A stretch of 64,000 nt of DNA from Klebsormidium nitens (GCA_000708835.1 DF236952.1:359448-423447); one strand, 5' to 3'. Shown: positions 45,401-56,937, counted from the first letter of the stretch. Numbers and translations are program-made. The notes: generated by a model not told the origin, from the letters alone.

Positions 45401-47562
45401 CGTCGCGGGTACAAGCAATGATTGAGTAGATTACCCCCACGAAATCCGTTTGTAAGGCGCCTTTCAAAAGCTTGTGGTTTGCCAGACCCGATCTTTCTGC
45501 ATTCTTGAAGCTATTTGCGTATGGTTTGCGTATGCGAGATTCATAACTCGGTGCTAGTGGTTGCTTCCCTTCAGCTTGAAACGGTTCAGATTTGCTCCGC
45601 GGATACTTCGCCTGCTGACGTGTCCGCCTAGTGCTTCAGGACGTGACGCAGTTCGTCCCGCTCGCGCTGACGATGGGCGCGATGATGGTGACGCGGCCGC
45701 TGCTGCTGCCCACCATTCTGAGACAGGTGAGTTTGATTCCGCTCCGTTCAGTCCGTTCTCTTTCCGGTCGTTCCGTTCGCATTTCATCTGCTCGCGCTGA
45801 AGATGGGCGCGATGATGGTGACACGACCGCTGATGCTGCCCACCATTCTGAGACAGGTTTCTGAGACAGGCAAGTTTGATTCCGTTTCCTTTCCGGTCGT
45901 TCCGTTCGTATTTCATCTGCTTGCGCTGACGATGCGGCCGCTGATGGTGCCCACCATTCTGAGACAGGCAAATTCGATTCCGTTCTCTTTCCGGTTGTTC
46001 CGTTCCTGTTTTATTCGCTCGCGCTGACGATGGGCGCGACGATGGTGACGCGGCCGCTGATGCTACCCACCAATTTGAGACAGGCGAGTTTGTTTCCTGC
46101 TCCGTTCCGGTCTCTTCCCGTTTATTCCGTTCGCGGTTGCATCTGCTTCCCCTCACGATGAGGCACAGTGGTAGCGAGACGGCTGCTTTTGTTGCCCCAC
46201 CATGTTAAGACAGGGGAGTGTAACTTTGTGTCGTTCCGTTCCCTTCCAGTCCGTCCCGTTCGTTCCATTCTGCCTGCGCTCCCGGAGGGCGCAGGGGTGA
46301 CTGCGCACGCTTTTGGCTGGCACTTCTTCTCTGGGATGCTGTTTGAAGACCGTTCATTCAGAGATCTTGGATCTGTTTCTTCTCCAAATTTGTGGAACGG
46401 GCCGATGGATGAGACGGTCACTTCATTCAAGCCGCCGCTCAAGCCTTATGGAGTAGGTTCAGCAGCGACAGTTCTTGCGGATCTGCAAAGCATCCTTAAT
46501 AAGAATCTTCCAGACGACACACTGTTTCGTGAACGAGGTCTACTTGCCACGTACCGGAAGAGAGTACTTTCACCATACGCATCACCCACCAACAGACAAA
46601 GAAGACGGCTTACGCAGAACCCTTTGTATGCTTCCGCAGGTTGGCTTGATCCCGCTCGTTGACTGGCTCCGCCATTTCGTCGGCCTGGCAGTGTACTCGC
46701 TTGCGCACAAGCTGTTCGCGCCCCTCGTCAGGTGAGCGCGTGCTTTGTCGTAACCTTTGCGGCCAAAGGTAGTCAATATTTTTGGGTACAATCAAAACCC
46801 CATCCAAGGTCTTCGCACTCCGCACCTGTTCCGTCCTAAAGAGGGCTTCAGAGGACTGGTCCTACTTGACGTCAGCCGCATACGGCGGTTTTCGATTGCG
46901 CGGCAATCGTGCCCGTATTGAGACGCCGAATCTGAAAACCGATGTGAGGCGGACCTGCGCCGCGTGCGGAAAAAAAGTGAAAAAGTTACCCCGGCCAAGT
47001 TTTGATCGCTTGATTTTTGGGCGAAAGTTGAGCGCACTTGCCAGTTGTGCTAGAAGAGTCTGTGCGCCCACGTTGGTTTCTAGATTCACCGCTCGGGCCG
47101 ACATATGAAGTCTGACGCCCTTTCAACTCCTAAGTACGCTCCACCGTCCCGTTTACTGTTCATTGACCTTGCTGTACTGAGCTGATTGGAAACTTAGCAC
47201 ACATTTTTGAGTCAACTACAAGTGGGGTTCTTATTGCAGGATGGCAGAGAGCTGAGGGTCCGTTTCCTAGACTCCTTTGTGTTTCTTTGATTGGGCGAGT
47301 CGCCTCCAAACCTCTCACTTTCTTGAACCTGTTTGTCGCCCTTTGACTCTTTTCTTTGACTCTCCTCTCTGTCTCGACCGTTGCTTGTTCATTTTCTCCG
47401 CTGTTTGTGGGCCTAGCTTACTGCAACACTCTAAGCCGATGCACTCGCCAATTGTTTTCCAGGTGGTTGCTTCCCAGGCTCTCCCTTGCGCAGAGGTATC
47501 GGTGGAAACGGCGGCTAGAGGCTTGGGAGTATGGCTCCGGGTTGGATTACCGGCTTCATTGA
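39469..47562 (+). CDS. Plastid lycopene-cyclase-like FAD oxidoreductase
   Basis: Eleven exons: 39469-40254, 40733-40840, 41169-41420, 42069-42221, 42671-42799, 43492-43593, 44304-44456, 44951-45100, 45640-45726, 46640-46731, 47463-47562. All phases agree, giving 703 residues. The first ~165 residues are a Ser/Thr/Arg-rich, probably plastid-targeting and disordered region. A dinucleotide-binding fold follows (YDVVVCGGTLGVFLATAL, then KRVAIVER; the glycine motif reads CGGTLG). Later segments include GRCGFYNGTQILVNDVLNLG, LVIDAMGHASPIVRQ, IGDASGIQSPLSFGGFG and a hydrophobic C-terminal part. This matches an uncharacterised plant and cyanobacterial flavoprotein family annotated as lycopene beta/epsilon cyclase-like. 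Cyclase activity itself is unproven, so the substrate is unknown. Exon 9 is followed by tandem donor-side copies. Confidence 0.88.
45727..46220 (+). repeat. Four donor-side copies of FAD-gene exon 9
   Basis: The real exon ends at 45726 (CCCACCATTCTGAGACAG then GTGAGT). Copies of its last ~60 bp end at about 45856, 45967, 46083 and 46214, with steps of 130, 111, 116 and 131 bp. A TTCCGTTC-rich tract separates them. Only the first copy is followed by GT; the others have GC or GG, so they are weak donors. The array creates long but spurious antisense open frames. Confidence 0.9.
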
Positions 47563-49109
47563 GCATATGTCTTACTGGTGAGATTGCGACCATTCATCGT
47601 ATGAACATTTCGTATGCTGCCGCCGGATCGCACTTCGAGCACCGATTGTAGTCAAGCCAGATCAGGAGCATAATGTACAGGCAGTGCGCACAAGTTACGG
47701 GTTAAATGTTTGTTCCAGACCTTCGCGTTTCGCAGTTGAGATATCGAAGCATATTTAGCGAACTTGCAACGAGTCATGTCACTTAGAGACGGCTAGCTAG
47801 TCGATCTGCTGGTAATCGAACATAACAGAACTGACGTTGTGCAAGTGGACAACGATATGATGCAAAGCTAGTTGTCATGGAAGTTACAGAGCAGAGTGCC
47901 GCCTGCCAGAAATCCTGCACTGTCTTGGTTTGTGTGCATCAACAATGTTTGCATGTCTTGCTTCACTGACCCTTCATGTATTGCGTGAAAATGGTCGTCG
48001 GCATGTCCGTTGAAAGCTGCCTGGCTGTAGCTTGAAGTTGGAATGAAACGTAGTACGGCCGTTGCTGTGTTCGTCAGCTTGCTTAAAAACTGCGAGTCGG
48101 ACAGGATATAGCTTCTGAGCTAGCTCACATTTGCACGGCCAGATAGTTGCGCATGCGCAAATCAAACTTACAATGCACTGCATCAGTTAATCGGGCCAAT
48201 AAGGACCAGGTTCGACAACGTGCATGAATGACCCCATAAGACGGATCTCAGGAATACGGAATATCAGTTTATTTGAGGCTTGGAATCTGATATTTCCATG
48301 AACCCAACAAATGCCGGTTCCAGGGCGCGGCGGTCGCATCATGCATCAATTAATCATGTCCATCTGATGCATGGTCAGCCGGCACCGGCGGGCAGTATAA
48401 GCTTGCATGAGGTCAAGCTTGAACGCTGCGGCAGTTTCGGGAGAAGGCAGATCAGGCCGATGAAAACAGTCCATGCATGCGCATGATTGATTTTCGACCA
48501 GCGTCCCAGCTGACGCCTAGCTCTAGGAATTCAACGCAGTAAAATGATACAAAGTTAAGTCAGTCATTTGTACTTTCTGATTACAATCTGAATGGCGTAC
48601 TGGAAACCAGCTGACTTGAGTGACCAGCTCGGAAGCAAACCGTCGATGGAGACTTTGGCCAACAGTCTTACGCGAGGAGTTCGCGAACATCGGCTTACTG
48701 CAGCGGGACTTGCGCAAGTGATATCGATCCACCAAGCAATTGGTATAGCTGAGATACAAATACTGTATACAGCATTTTTGCCAAATGTAGTCCGATTGGT
48801 CTACTTGTGTGTATGTCGAGCTCAATGGACGTGGGGAGTGGCGTTGTTCTTAACGTGAAAGGGTACAAAGTGTTTGTGTTCTTCTCTTTTCCTCTGCATG
48901 CCGAGACGAAAGAATAAGCAACCTTGATCTACTCATTGATACTCTGCTCGTAAGTCGGAACCACCGTTCACTTCTGTCTCGTCTTGATTGCCTCTAATCG
49001 GAACTGCTCTCCTGCCAAACGACAGACACCATTACTTCGGATTCAAATGTACAACTTTTGGCAGACTGTATGTATACTTGCAGGACTTGTGACTTGTGAC
49101 CTCACAAAC
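47563..49109. other. Intergenic, convergent gene ends
   Basis: This lies between the FAD gene stop (plus) and the LysM/PAN-like gene stop (minus). No motif-bearing frame, RNA gene or repeat array was recognised. The sequence is AT-richer than the flanking coding exons. Confidence 0.5.
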
Positions 49110-52100
49110 TTAGCAGCCGGTGCCACGGTTTGAAGACAGGACTCCGCAGTTGGGAAGGCAGAACCCTTTGGTCGCCGTGGGCGCGACACCCCCGCAGTTG
49201 GCGGCGCAGGAATAACGGACGGAACAGTCTGCGTTGCTGTTGCAGCCCTTACAGGCGGAGCATGTAACGCCCGGCGCGCAGAACGCACCGGGACCGTGGT
49301 CGCCATGGAAGTGTTGTTTCCAACGGGTGCCACACAAATGCATGGGCCCGTAGTCTGCATTACTGGGATTGGGAGGGTGTTGCAGTTGACGGCGGAGGCT
49401 CCTGAGCATGCACGGACTGCACACACGAGAGGGAGTGTCAAGCCCAGCAGTAATAGGGGAACGTTCAGGACCGCAGCTTCTCAATTTAGATAATGTTGGC
49501 ACTTGCTTTCGATTCAAGCGGAATCTGGTCAAGTAATTCGTCGTCAGGTTGTCCCTTCTCTTGCTTGAGGGACCAGATTGGCTACATACGTCAAGCGACT
49601 GGTAAGGATTAAGCTGGACTCACAGCAGTACAGTAGAATCAGGTAAGGAATACTAGACGGTGGTACTTCTTGAATTGCCGTTGATGTTATCGAGTCAACA
49701 ATTTAAGCGAGACGTTCACGCTTTCAGTGGACTGAGGCCATCATAAGCCGTAATTCAAGCATGCCATTGGTAGCAGCCGGACAAGAAGGCGGAACGAGGT
49801 GGGAAAAACTATAAAACTTTACTCGACTTCTCGAGCATTCATAACCGGTCTTTTAGAACCGCTCGAAAACCCGCAACCATCAGCGGGAGTGCATCTACAG
49901 CTTCTTCCGAGCAACCTGCTAGTTTTAGTGAAATTATTAGTGTGAGTTAGTCAGTCTGTTCCTGAGCGAAATGAGTCTAATTTAGATGACACTTAAAAAC
50001 TGGCAGGTTGGTCGGGAGAAGCTGTAAGGGAGTTATGTTGCAAACGAAACTCACCAACCCTCCTGGAGAGGTAAACAGCCCCGGGTTTGGGATCCGGGGC
50101 GGCCACCGTGCTCCACAAGATGCAGCAGTTCGGGACGGCGTAGTGGGCGATTGCGAGGCATGCCGGAGTGCTATCGCAGCGCGCCACGCACGCGTTGAGA
50201 TTCTCGGCTATTGCCGACGGAATGTCGGAAGCAGCCTGGCCAACTGGGGGGAACGTACAGGCGGGCGACGTGGGGGCTCCGGGGACGGTGATTGGGAAGC
50301 CGAAATAATCCTACATCAACGCCAGACAGTCGTGTGTTGGCCGAGCTTACTTTTGAACACATGCGGTCGTTATTAGGTCACGATCAGCCGAAAGAAACAG
50401 GTGTTTAAGTCAAGACCCTAGCGAAGTGGATGAATATACACGCAAGCAAGATTGGAATATGCAGAAGAGACACTGGTAACTTGAATGTACATATGACTCA
50501 GATGAGTGCAGACCACTTCGCATGTAACTTACCAGGCCGAATTCAACGGAGTACCCTAGATAGGCTGCATGTAAATGACAAGACTGGGTTCAGATTCAAG
50601 CCGTTCGGACGTAGTATCATAGAAGTCTAAGGGAACATTCAGATTGACGAAATCCTGTGACGTAGCCTTTGCCGCAAAGGCTATGCAGATTTCGATCTAT
50701 CATTGGTTGCCACGAAGTAAATGTGAAGACCATCAGAGAGCACTTGTGTCTGAAAGAAGCTATAATGTTCCGGAGCACTAAGCCTTCTTTTGTCAACAAT
50801 CATTGTCAAGCTTTTGCATCTCTGGCCTATCACCGACGCATGCACCAACCGGTGGATGCATCGAACCTAGCCTTCAATTGATCATTAATCAATGTCGACA
50901 AGCGTCCTGATTGCGCATCTAAAGCTTACCCGTTTTGACGTACGAGTTGACGGTAACATCCGATTTCTGGTTCGCCGGCGGGAGCGCGAACTTCAAGAAG
51001 CAGCAGTTGGTAAAGGGGTAGTGGACGAAACCAGCGCACGAATCCACCGCGTTGCAGCGGATCTCACACGCTGCGGCGCTCTCGCTGACCCCAATGTCCC
51101 CGCAAAGAGGCGGGAAAAAAGTGGGACCCGCCAACGGCAGGGGTCTGAAGTCGTATCCGGGGTAGTCCTGATGAACAACACAGCAGCATCAGAAACTTTG
51201 TTGCAGAATGAAGGTATGGAATATTTTAGTTCCAGACCTCGAGGATTTTCGGGTGAGAGGAAGTGGCTGAGTTCTCAAGTCAACGGTATGTTGGGTTTTA
51301 TTTTTGATACGGCTGAACTGAGGACGAGACAACGTCACAAGACGTGCCAAATTCTATGTCAAGTATAAGACTACTTCGTAATAACGAGCGTAACACGGAG
51401 ATGCTCGGGGCATTTGCGACTGTAACGTGAGGCACTACTGATCGACTTGCGAACCAAGTAGTCCCACGAGCGCTAGCTAGTCTCTTCCTGCATGTGCCAA
51501 GCTGTTTCGAAGAAGAAACGTCCGCCTCTTGGCAAAGAGAGCCGAGCCACCAACCACGAAGGGACATTTCTTTGCTGATTCACTTGCGACGTTGCAGTTG
51601 CTGGAACGAGGAATCAAGCGTTCTTCTGAGATGATGTAACAGGACCGCGGCTAAGGGCAAGAGATTGACGAGAAGCCGAAGCTACATCGGCACTGAGTAA
51701 GAGAAAAAAATAAGGAAAAAAAAAAAGCAGAAAAAAAAGCAGAAAGCAGGTACTTTCTAGCAATCGGAATACGTTGATTTTGACACACAGCAAGTGTAGT
51801 AGAGCAAAGATTGAGCCTGCCGCGTGACTCACCGTTGCGTTTTGGACGGTGTACGTATAGCCTGGAAAAAACGGGAAAAAATCTTTGACGCGATACGCTC
51901 AGCTTAGTTGTCGGTCGCTCTGAAAGAGTCGTTGACCAGAGCCATTCTGCAATATCTTGGCCTTGCCTGCTTCAATGAAGATCTTCGGAGTCATGTACCG
52001 TTTCCTGACCGTACATTATTGACACTAAAACACAGGGATTTTTGGCCCGTAATCATGGCTGGTTATGGGCTGGTTAGAAAGTGGTTATTTGTCCAATAAC

Positions 52101-53546
52101 CAGACTTGGGCGGTAACCATCCTGAAAACAAGGCTACGGCCTGGTTATCCCATAACCAAGAACCAGAATAGGTCCAATAACTTGCAGAATGGGTATGGTA
52201 AAAGCCTGGTTAGCAACCAAATCTCCTGTGAAATCGTGGATCGGGAGCTCACCTAACGGCGCCTTCACATAAGACGTGGTGTCCGCGCCAAGCCTCGGGA
52301 ACAACAATCTGCTCTTGATAAAGCAGCAGTTGACTGGAGACCTGTGGACGAAACCAACACAGACGGCCGTCGCGTTGCACCGTGCCTCGCAGGCGGTGGC
52401 GTTCTCGCCGTACGAGGAGCCGCCACAAGTGCCGGGGGGGCCGGGCGAGGGTTGGATGTCGTAAAAGGGGTAGTCCTGCACGTGACGGGAAGGTTTGGCT
52501 GCTAAACGGGTTCGATAACCAAACTTCAGTCTGGTTCTTTGACCAATAACCGCGTAGTAGCCACGCTTAGAACCTGGTTACTGCTCGAGTCTGGTCATTG
52601 GACAGTTAACCAGCTGCGAACCAGCCCGTAACCGAACGTGGTTAACAGCCAAAACACCCTGCGCGCACGACAGATGAGAAATTGTCTGCCAATGTTGATC
52701 CTGAAGTAGGTGTCTCCTGACTGGACGACAAAGTCTGAACGGGGGGGTTAGAAGAAGCCCGCAAAGGACGACAGCTTAGATATGTGCAAGCCGTTGAGCC
52801 AGGTGGTTAGTCAGTCTCGTTTTGAACGTGAAGTGATCGGTTCCATTGTCGATCCAAAAGCAGCCACCAGCTTCAGCACTGGTAGGGATAGCGGAGGGCT
52901 TCATGTCTCTCATCAATGAGAATTTAGTACACAACTTCGACGTGATCAGTGGCTGCTTTTCTGCAAAACCAAAAAATGCATCTAGAAGTCACTGGCTCAT
53001 CTGCTCAAGGTTTCAAAACTCCAGGAGCAACGTTCGTGTCCGCAGCTCATGATGACAAAATACAAGGGAAAAAGCAGGAAGTCAAACTTCCAATCCCTAA
53101 CTGGGACATTCTCCTTTTGCAGACGTCGGCCAATGCCTCTTTCACGCTGGCAACTCTTGAAGCCAATCAATGATTGTGATCAGCACTGAACAGATATCGA
53201 AAGCCCATGAATTCCCTCTCAGAAAGTAAGCGAGCAGATAGAGATAGAGTCACCTTTCCCCTTTTGTCCGAGCTCCATGTGGGCACATACATGCTTCTCA
53301 CACGATGACGAAGTCAGTCCCTATCTAACATTAAGAGCTTGCACTTCCAAAACAAGCAACCACGTTAAAGAAGAGAGTTTTTGTAGGTGTTGCGGATATG
53401 CGTGATCAGTGACTTACCACAGCTACCTGGACGATGTAAGTGAACGGCGCCTGAGCAGCCGCCAGACCGAGCGTCGTCCCAACCAGGAGGAAGGCGAGGA
53501 TCATCCCGGCAGCTGTCGAGGACGACCAACTAGTGACTGGCGCCAT
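49110..53546 (-). CDS. Secreted modular cysteine-rich protein (LysM/PAN-like repeats)
   Basis: Exons supported: 53546-53427, 52720 to about 52671, 52475-52253, 51861-51833, 51167-50930, 50310-50055, 49354-49110 (stop TAA); others may be missing. Exon 1 is a signal peptide (AGMILAFLLVGTTLGLAAA) and ends FTYIVQ. Exon 2 supplies SGDTYFRINIG, so the join reads like the start of a LysM. Three later exons begin with Asp-Tyr (DYPFYDIQP, DYPGYDFRP, DYFGFPITV) and share a pattern resembling PAN/apple folds: A-C-E-x-R-C-N, then C-x-G-F-V-H and N-C-C-F. A mini-exon (YTYTVQNAT) links modules. The last exon is a Cys-rich domain (CAPGVTCSACKGCNSNADC). Likely an extracellular carbohydrate- or surface-binding protein; the ligand is unknown. 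The family names are inferences from spacing of Cys and aromatic residues. Confidence 0.62.
51700..51750. repeat. A-rich low-complexity tract
   Basis: Poly-A runs interrupted by GCAG and TAAG lie in an intron of the minus-strand LysM/PAN-like gene. On that strand it reads as a long T tract, which could serve as a polypyrimidine tract or simply be a slippage product. Confidence 0.7.
52031..52230 (+). mobile_element. Inverted-repeat element, copy B
   Basis: Ends are CACAGGGATTTTTGGCC and CAACCAAATCTCCTGTG, about 200 bp, rich in TGGTTA/TAACCA motifs. It aligns with the reverse complement of the element at 28192-28382 through TGGGCTGGTTAGAAA and TGTCCAATAACCAG. It begins 22 bp downstream (gene orientation) of the donor of the DYPFYDIQP exon. 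Non-coding. Confidence 0.8.
52486..52662 (-). mobile_element. Inverted-repeat element, copy C, forming most of an intron
   Basis: On the minus strand it runs from CAGGGTGTTTTGGCTG to CAGCCAAACCTTCCCG and matches copy B through TACGGGCTGGTT and TGTCCAATGACCAGAC, so it lies in the opposite orientation to copy B. It occupies about 177 of roughly 190 bp between the SGDTYF exon and the DYPFYDIQP exon, whose acceptor is 10 bp further on. The exact donor is uncertain (GTGCGC at about 52671 or a GT inside the element's end). Confidence 0.75.
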
Positions 53547-53829
53547 GATCGCGGCAAAGCGGGGGGCTTTGCGGTGGGTTTTCGAGAAGCGAGCTCGGAG
53601 CTTGACAGAGAAAGTGGAATGGTGAGATCGAAGGCTTCTGGATACTTTATACTAGGCCAGTGTAGTCTACTGGCATCAACCGTTTGTGTGACAGACTAGC
53701 TTACGGTCTGACTGGTTGTCAAGAGACGTATCAGAGGCTGTGTCTCATACTCAAATCACGAGGCAGGTTACGTCTTTGAAAGCCAGCCTTTCTGCCTGAG
53801 GTTGCAGCAGTGCCGGAACACTGAGCAGG

Positions 53830-53990
53830 CCGGCCAACCTAGACAGGTTGGCCGCACGTCCAACCTTCGAGGATAGCGCCGAGGATAGACTCCAAGTATA
53901 GCGCCGAGGATAAGACCCCAAGGATAGCGCCGAGGATAGACTCCAAGGATAGCGCCGAGGTTAGCGCTGAGATTAGCGCTGAGGCACACT
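53830..53990. repeat. 25-bp minisatellite with adjacent palindrome
   Basis: Four units of about 25 bp built on GGATAGCGCCGAGGATA start at 53871, 53896, 53922 and 53947, followed by two degenerate GATTAGCGCTGAG units. Just before them GGCCAACCT and AGGTTGGCC form a perfect 9-bp palindrome with a 4-bp loop (about 53831-53852). It lies upstream of the LysM/PAN-like gene start. Confidence 0.85.
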
Positions 53991-54331
53991 GCGTTGGCGG
54001 AAGGATTTATTTGCATCTTCCACTTCTTAACAAGTAGCCACGTGGCAAAGAGAATCCGCACGAAGTTCAGTACGTGGTGCGGCATCCATGCAATATAAAG
54101 CACGCAAAGGCCCCCGCGGGCCTATGATGGACGCCGTGGTTCCATTCGGTCGCCGTGGTTCGTTATGAGCAGGGCTCTCAGCTGTTCGGCAAATTCGAGA
54201 GTGATCAGACAGCCACTCCCGCCGCGCTTCGCGCCAATGCTGCGACGGTAGCGGGCCGGAGAGGGCCGCCGGCCTCTGAGTTTTGACAACAATCTCGAGC
54301 CGATTGGCAAATCTGACCGGAGGAAGGCGGT

Positions 54332-55018
54332 TTGGGCTCCGGAAGAAAAGGCTCGGACAGAAACCATGGAACGGAGAAGGAGCCTCTGCAACTAGTACGG
54401 GCAGCGGGGGCGCGCTCTCTCTTGGATGAAAAATACGAATATCAAGCAATGGAAACTGCTCGAGGGGGGCATTCTCCCCCGACTTTCCAAAGCGCAGGCA
54501 ACGGCATCGCGGCGGAGGTCCTTTCCCGGGGCGTTTTGGATCCCATCAACGACGCCCAGGCGACCTCCGACGGACTCGTCTACGCATCGGCCAACAAAAC
54601 GGCGACACGTCGCAGGTACTTTCCGCGTAGTCTTCCTCGCGCCATCCCCGCCCCCCCCGCGATCTGCGAGGCTGCTTTAGCGCAGCCACGTGGTGCTAAA
54701 TTGGCTGCCGTTCACACGGCATGACACGCAGACTGGTCGACAGGGCTCGAAGCGATTGTGCGGGTCATGAAAAGACTCTTTCAGGCTACTACTCTTTCAG
54801 GTGAACGAAGCCATCTTTGAGTTTGGACCTGGACGAACGAGAGCGCCCAAAGGAACGGTTGGAACGTCCGACATGTACACTCGGAATTCCCTTTTCGGGA
54901 ACAAGGATTAGACGCATGTTTGCAAAAACAATGCGCCCAATCCCCCAGAAGCACTGACAAGCTCAGGCGGACCTCGAGCGGAACGTAAGGCTGACGGAGT
55001 TCGGCGGAAGCAAAAGTT
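54332..55018 (+). CDS. Possible unknown gene, exons not resolved
   Basis: Open plus-strand pieces have protein-like composition: about 54380-54617 (ending GLVYASANKTATRR before a GTACTT donor), 54801-54908 after a TTTCAG (VNEAIFEFGPGRTRAPKG, then MYTRNSLFGNKD), and 54965-55018 after CTCAG (ADLERNVRLTEFGGSKS, stop). Junction phases do not all agree. No family is recognised. It may be a small gene with a missed exon, or chance open reading. Confidence 0.3.
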
Positions 55019-55464
55019 GAACGGAAACAGTGGGTCGCTTTATTAAGGGCTTGACGCGTGCCGCAGGGAGGCCGCAGGCAGCACGAGCCCGTTCAATTCT
55101 TCAGCCTCGGCCATGGCACCACTTCCGGCCCTTTTAGTCAGGAAGGAAGCTCTAGAACAGCAAAACGGAACGACAGTTTTGCCGGGAATGTCGCATAAAG
55201 GTGGCGACCAAGCGGGTGCTAGGCACCGGCTCTCGGTCGCTCGGGAATGCGCCATGTGAAGAAGCTGGTCGCGCGTTCCGCGCGACGAAATCTAGGGGAA
55301 AGGAAAAGTGGGTACTGGAAGGAAGCTGATGGCCTTCCAGAGTTGGGTCAGAGAGTAATCATCCTTCTGCACTACTGCGCCGGAACCAAAGTCGACGACG
55401 AGCACGTTACAGTCGTTCGATAGAGCCGTTCAAAGGTAGCTGACGTCATTGCGGCCGAGTCCCT

Positions 55465-56035
55465 GTGCCGGGCGGGCGTCGAAATGACGTTTCCGAAAGG
55501 TCAAAAGAAGCTCGGGACGGGTATGTGTCTAAGCACGAAGACGGTGTGAATAAGCTCGCGTCCGAAGCACAAGCGGCGGTTTCTGACTGCAACGAGCGTT
55601 CCTCCTTGGGCAGGAGTACGCGGCCCGCGGTCGCGGCCGCTGACGCGCGAGCTGGCCTCCTAAACCTGCCACGTGCCCTCGCCTTGCACGTGCATCAGTA
55701 TGACATCAGCCCGGCCGTGGGCGTGATGCATCTAGCAAAAGACCTGTGGGAAAAGGTGGAAAGAGATTGAACGGTTGGAAATACAAGCGAGGATCATCGA
55801 ACGGTGGAGACGCGCTCGCTAACGTTTCAATGATCTTTTCGATCGCAGAGTGTCCAAAGAATCCAAGGCTGATGACCTGTCTTTGCTTCGAGGTGCAGGG
55901 CGGCGGCTCACTCCGGTGGTGGAGGCCCTGTTTCAAAACAGGTCGGCGACTGACAGTTGGGTGCACGCCTTGCGTCCCCCTCGCGCGCCGCTCTTTTGGT
56001 GGAACACAAGTTGCATGACTAGTGTTATTGCATAG
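55465..56035 (+). CDS. Possible unknown gene, two exons
   Basis: An open frame from about 55465 includes LLNLPRALALHVHQYDISPA and VGVMHLAKDL. A GTGGGA donor there joins in phase to 55849 after TCGCAG, giving VSKESKADDLSLLRGAGRR, LTPVVEALFQNRSATDSWVH and a stop at 56035. The combined product has balanced composition but matches nothing I recognise. It could be the 3' half of the feature before it. It is convergent with the AFG1 gene. Confidence 0.33.
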
Positions 56036-56937
56036 CTTTCAAAAAGACGAGCACAATTCATTGTGATGCTGTGGGGCCGCTGACTCCAGTAATTGAGCCA
56101 TGGTAATGTAAGCCGGTCTGTGCATCTTAATAGAGCGGCATGTAATCATTTTTTATGTAATAAGCAGTAGCCTATGCGCATCCCTCAACGATTTAGGACG
56201 TAAGAGATCCTTGTTCGCCCGAGCTGCATGAGAGCTTCCACGCCTTCAATCCAGCATATGCTTGATTTGTATCTCGTAGCATAATCTCACAGCTGAATGG
56301 ATCCAGGCACGGCCGGAAGCACCACTACCTCATGCAAGGTCGTGAGTGAGCTCGTCATGAGCTCGAGTAACGACGAGCTCGTTTGTGCTGCGCATGGCTC
56401 ATGCACATCCGGCTCTCGCAAAACGTACGGACGTGCACGAAAGTAATGTTGGATCAAACTATCTGGCAACAACAGAACATTCATGACATCCCCTTGCCAC
56501 AACTGCAATAATTCAATGTACACCATGGCATGGCATGCGGCTTGCATCCAAATTTCAAGTATCATTCGTCCCCAGCCTAATACGAGCATCATGCCCGCAT
56601 GCAGAGGTGCACATGCAACCTTTTGAAGTCTTTCATGCTTTGCATCGAAAATGCAATTTATATCGAGAACCCGCAAATTTAGATTTAGTAGGCAAAAGCT
56701 CATCTTAACAGATAAATTCGGGTGTTACCCAGCTCGCAGCGCAAAGACTTGCGGGCTGCTTCCTCCAATCAAGCTACTGTATTGGCCTCATTACCAAAAA
56801 CACAAACTCATACCTCATGTCGCATATGTCTCCTACAGATTAACAATGTTTGGAGCACACTCATCAGATTGGTCTTCATGCTGAGCCGCAGCAGCCAACT
56901 GATTCAAACACAAGATTAGTCCCGTTACAGATCGTGT

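Noticed and set aside
45554-46156. A 200-codon minus-strand frame with repeated RNRICLSQNGGHHQR-like peptides
   Set aside because: It is the antisense of the tandem donor-side copies of FAD-gene exon 9; the repeats, not selection, keep it open.
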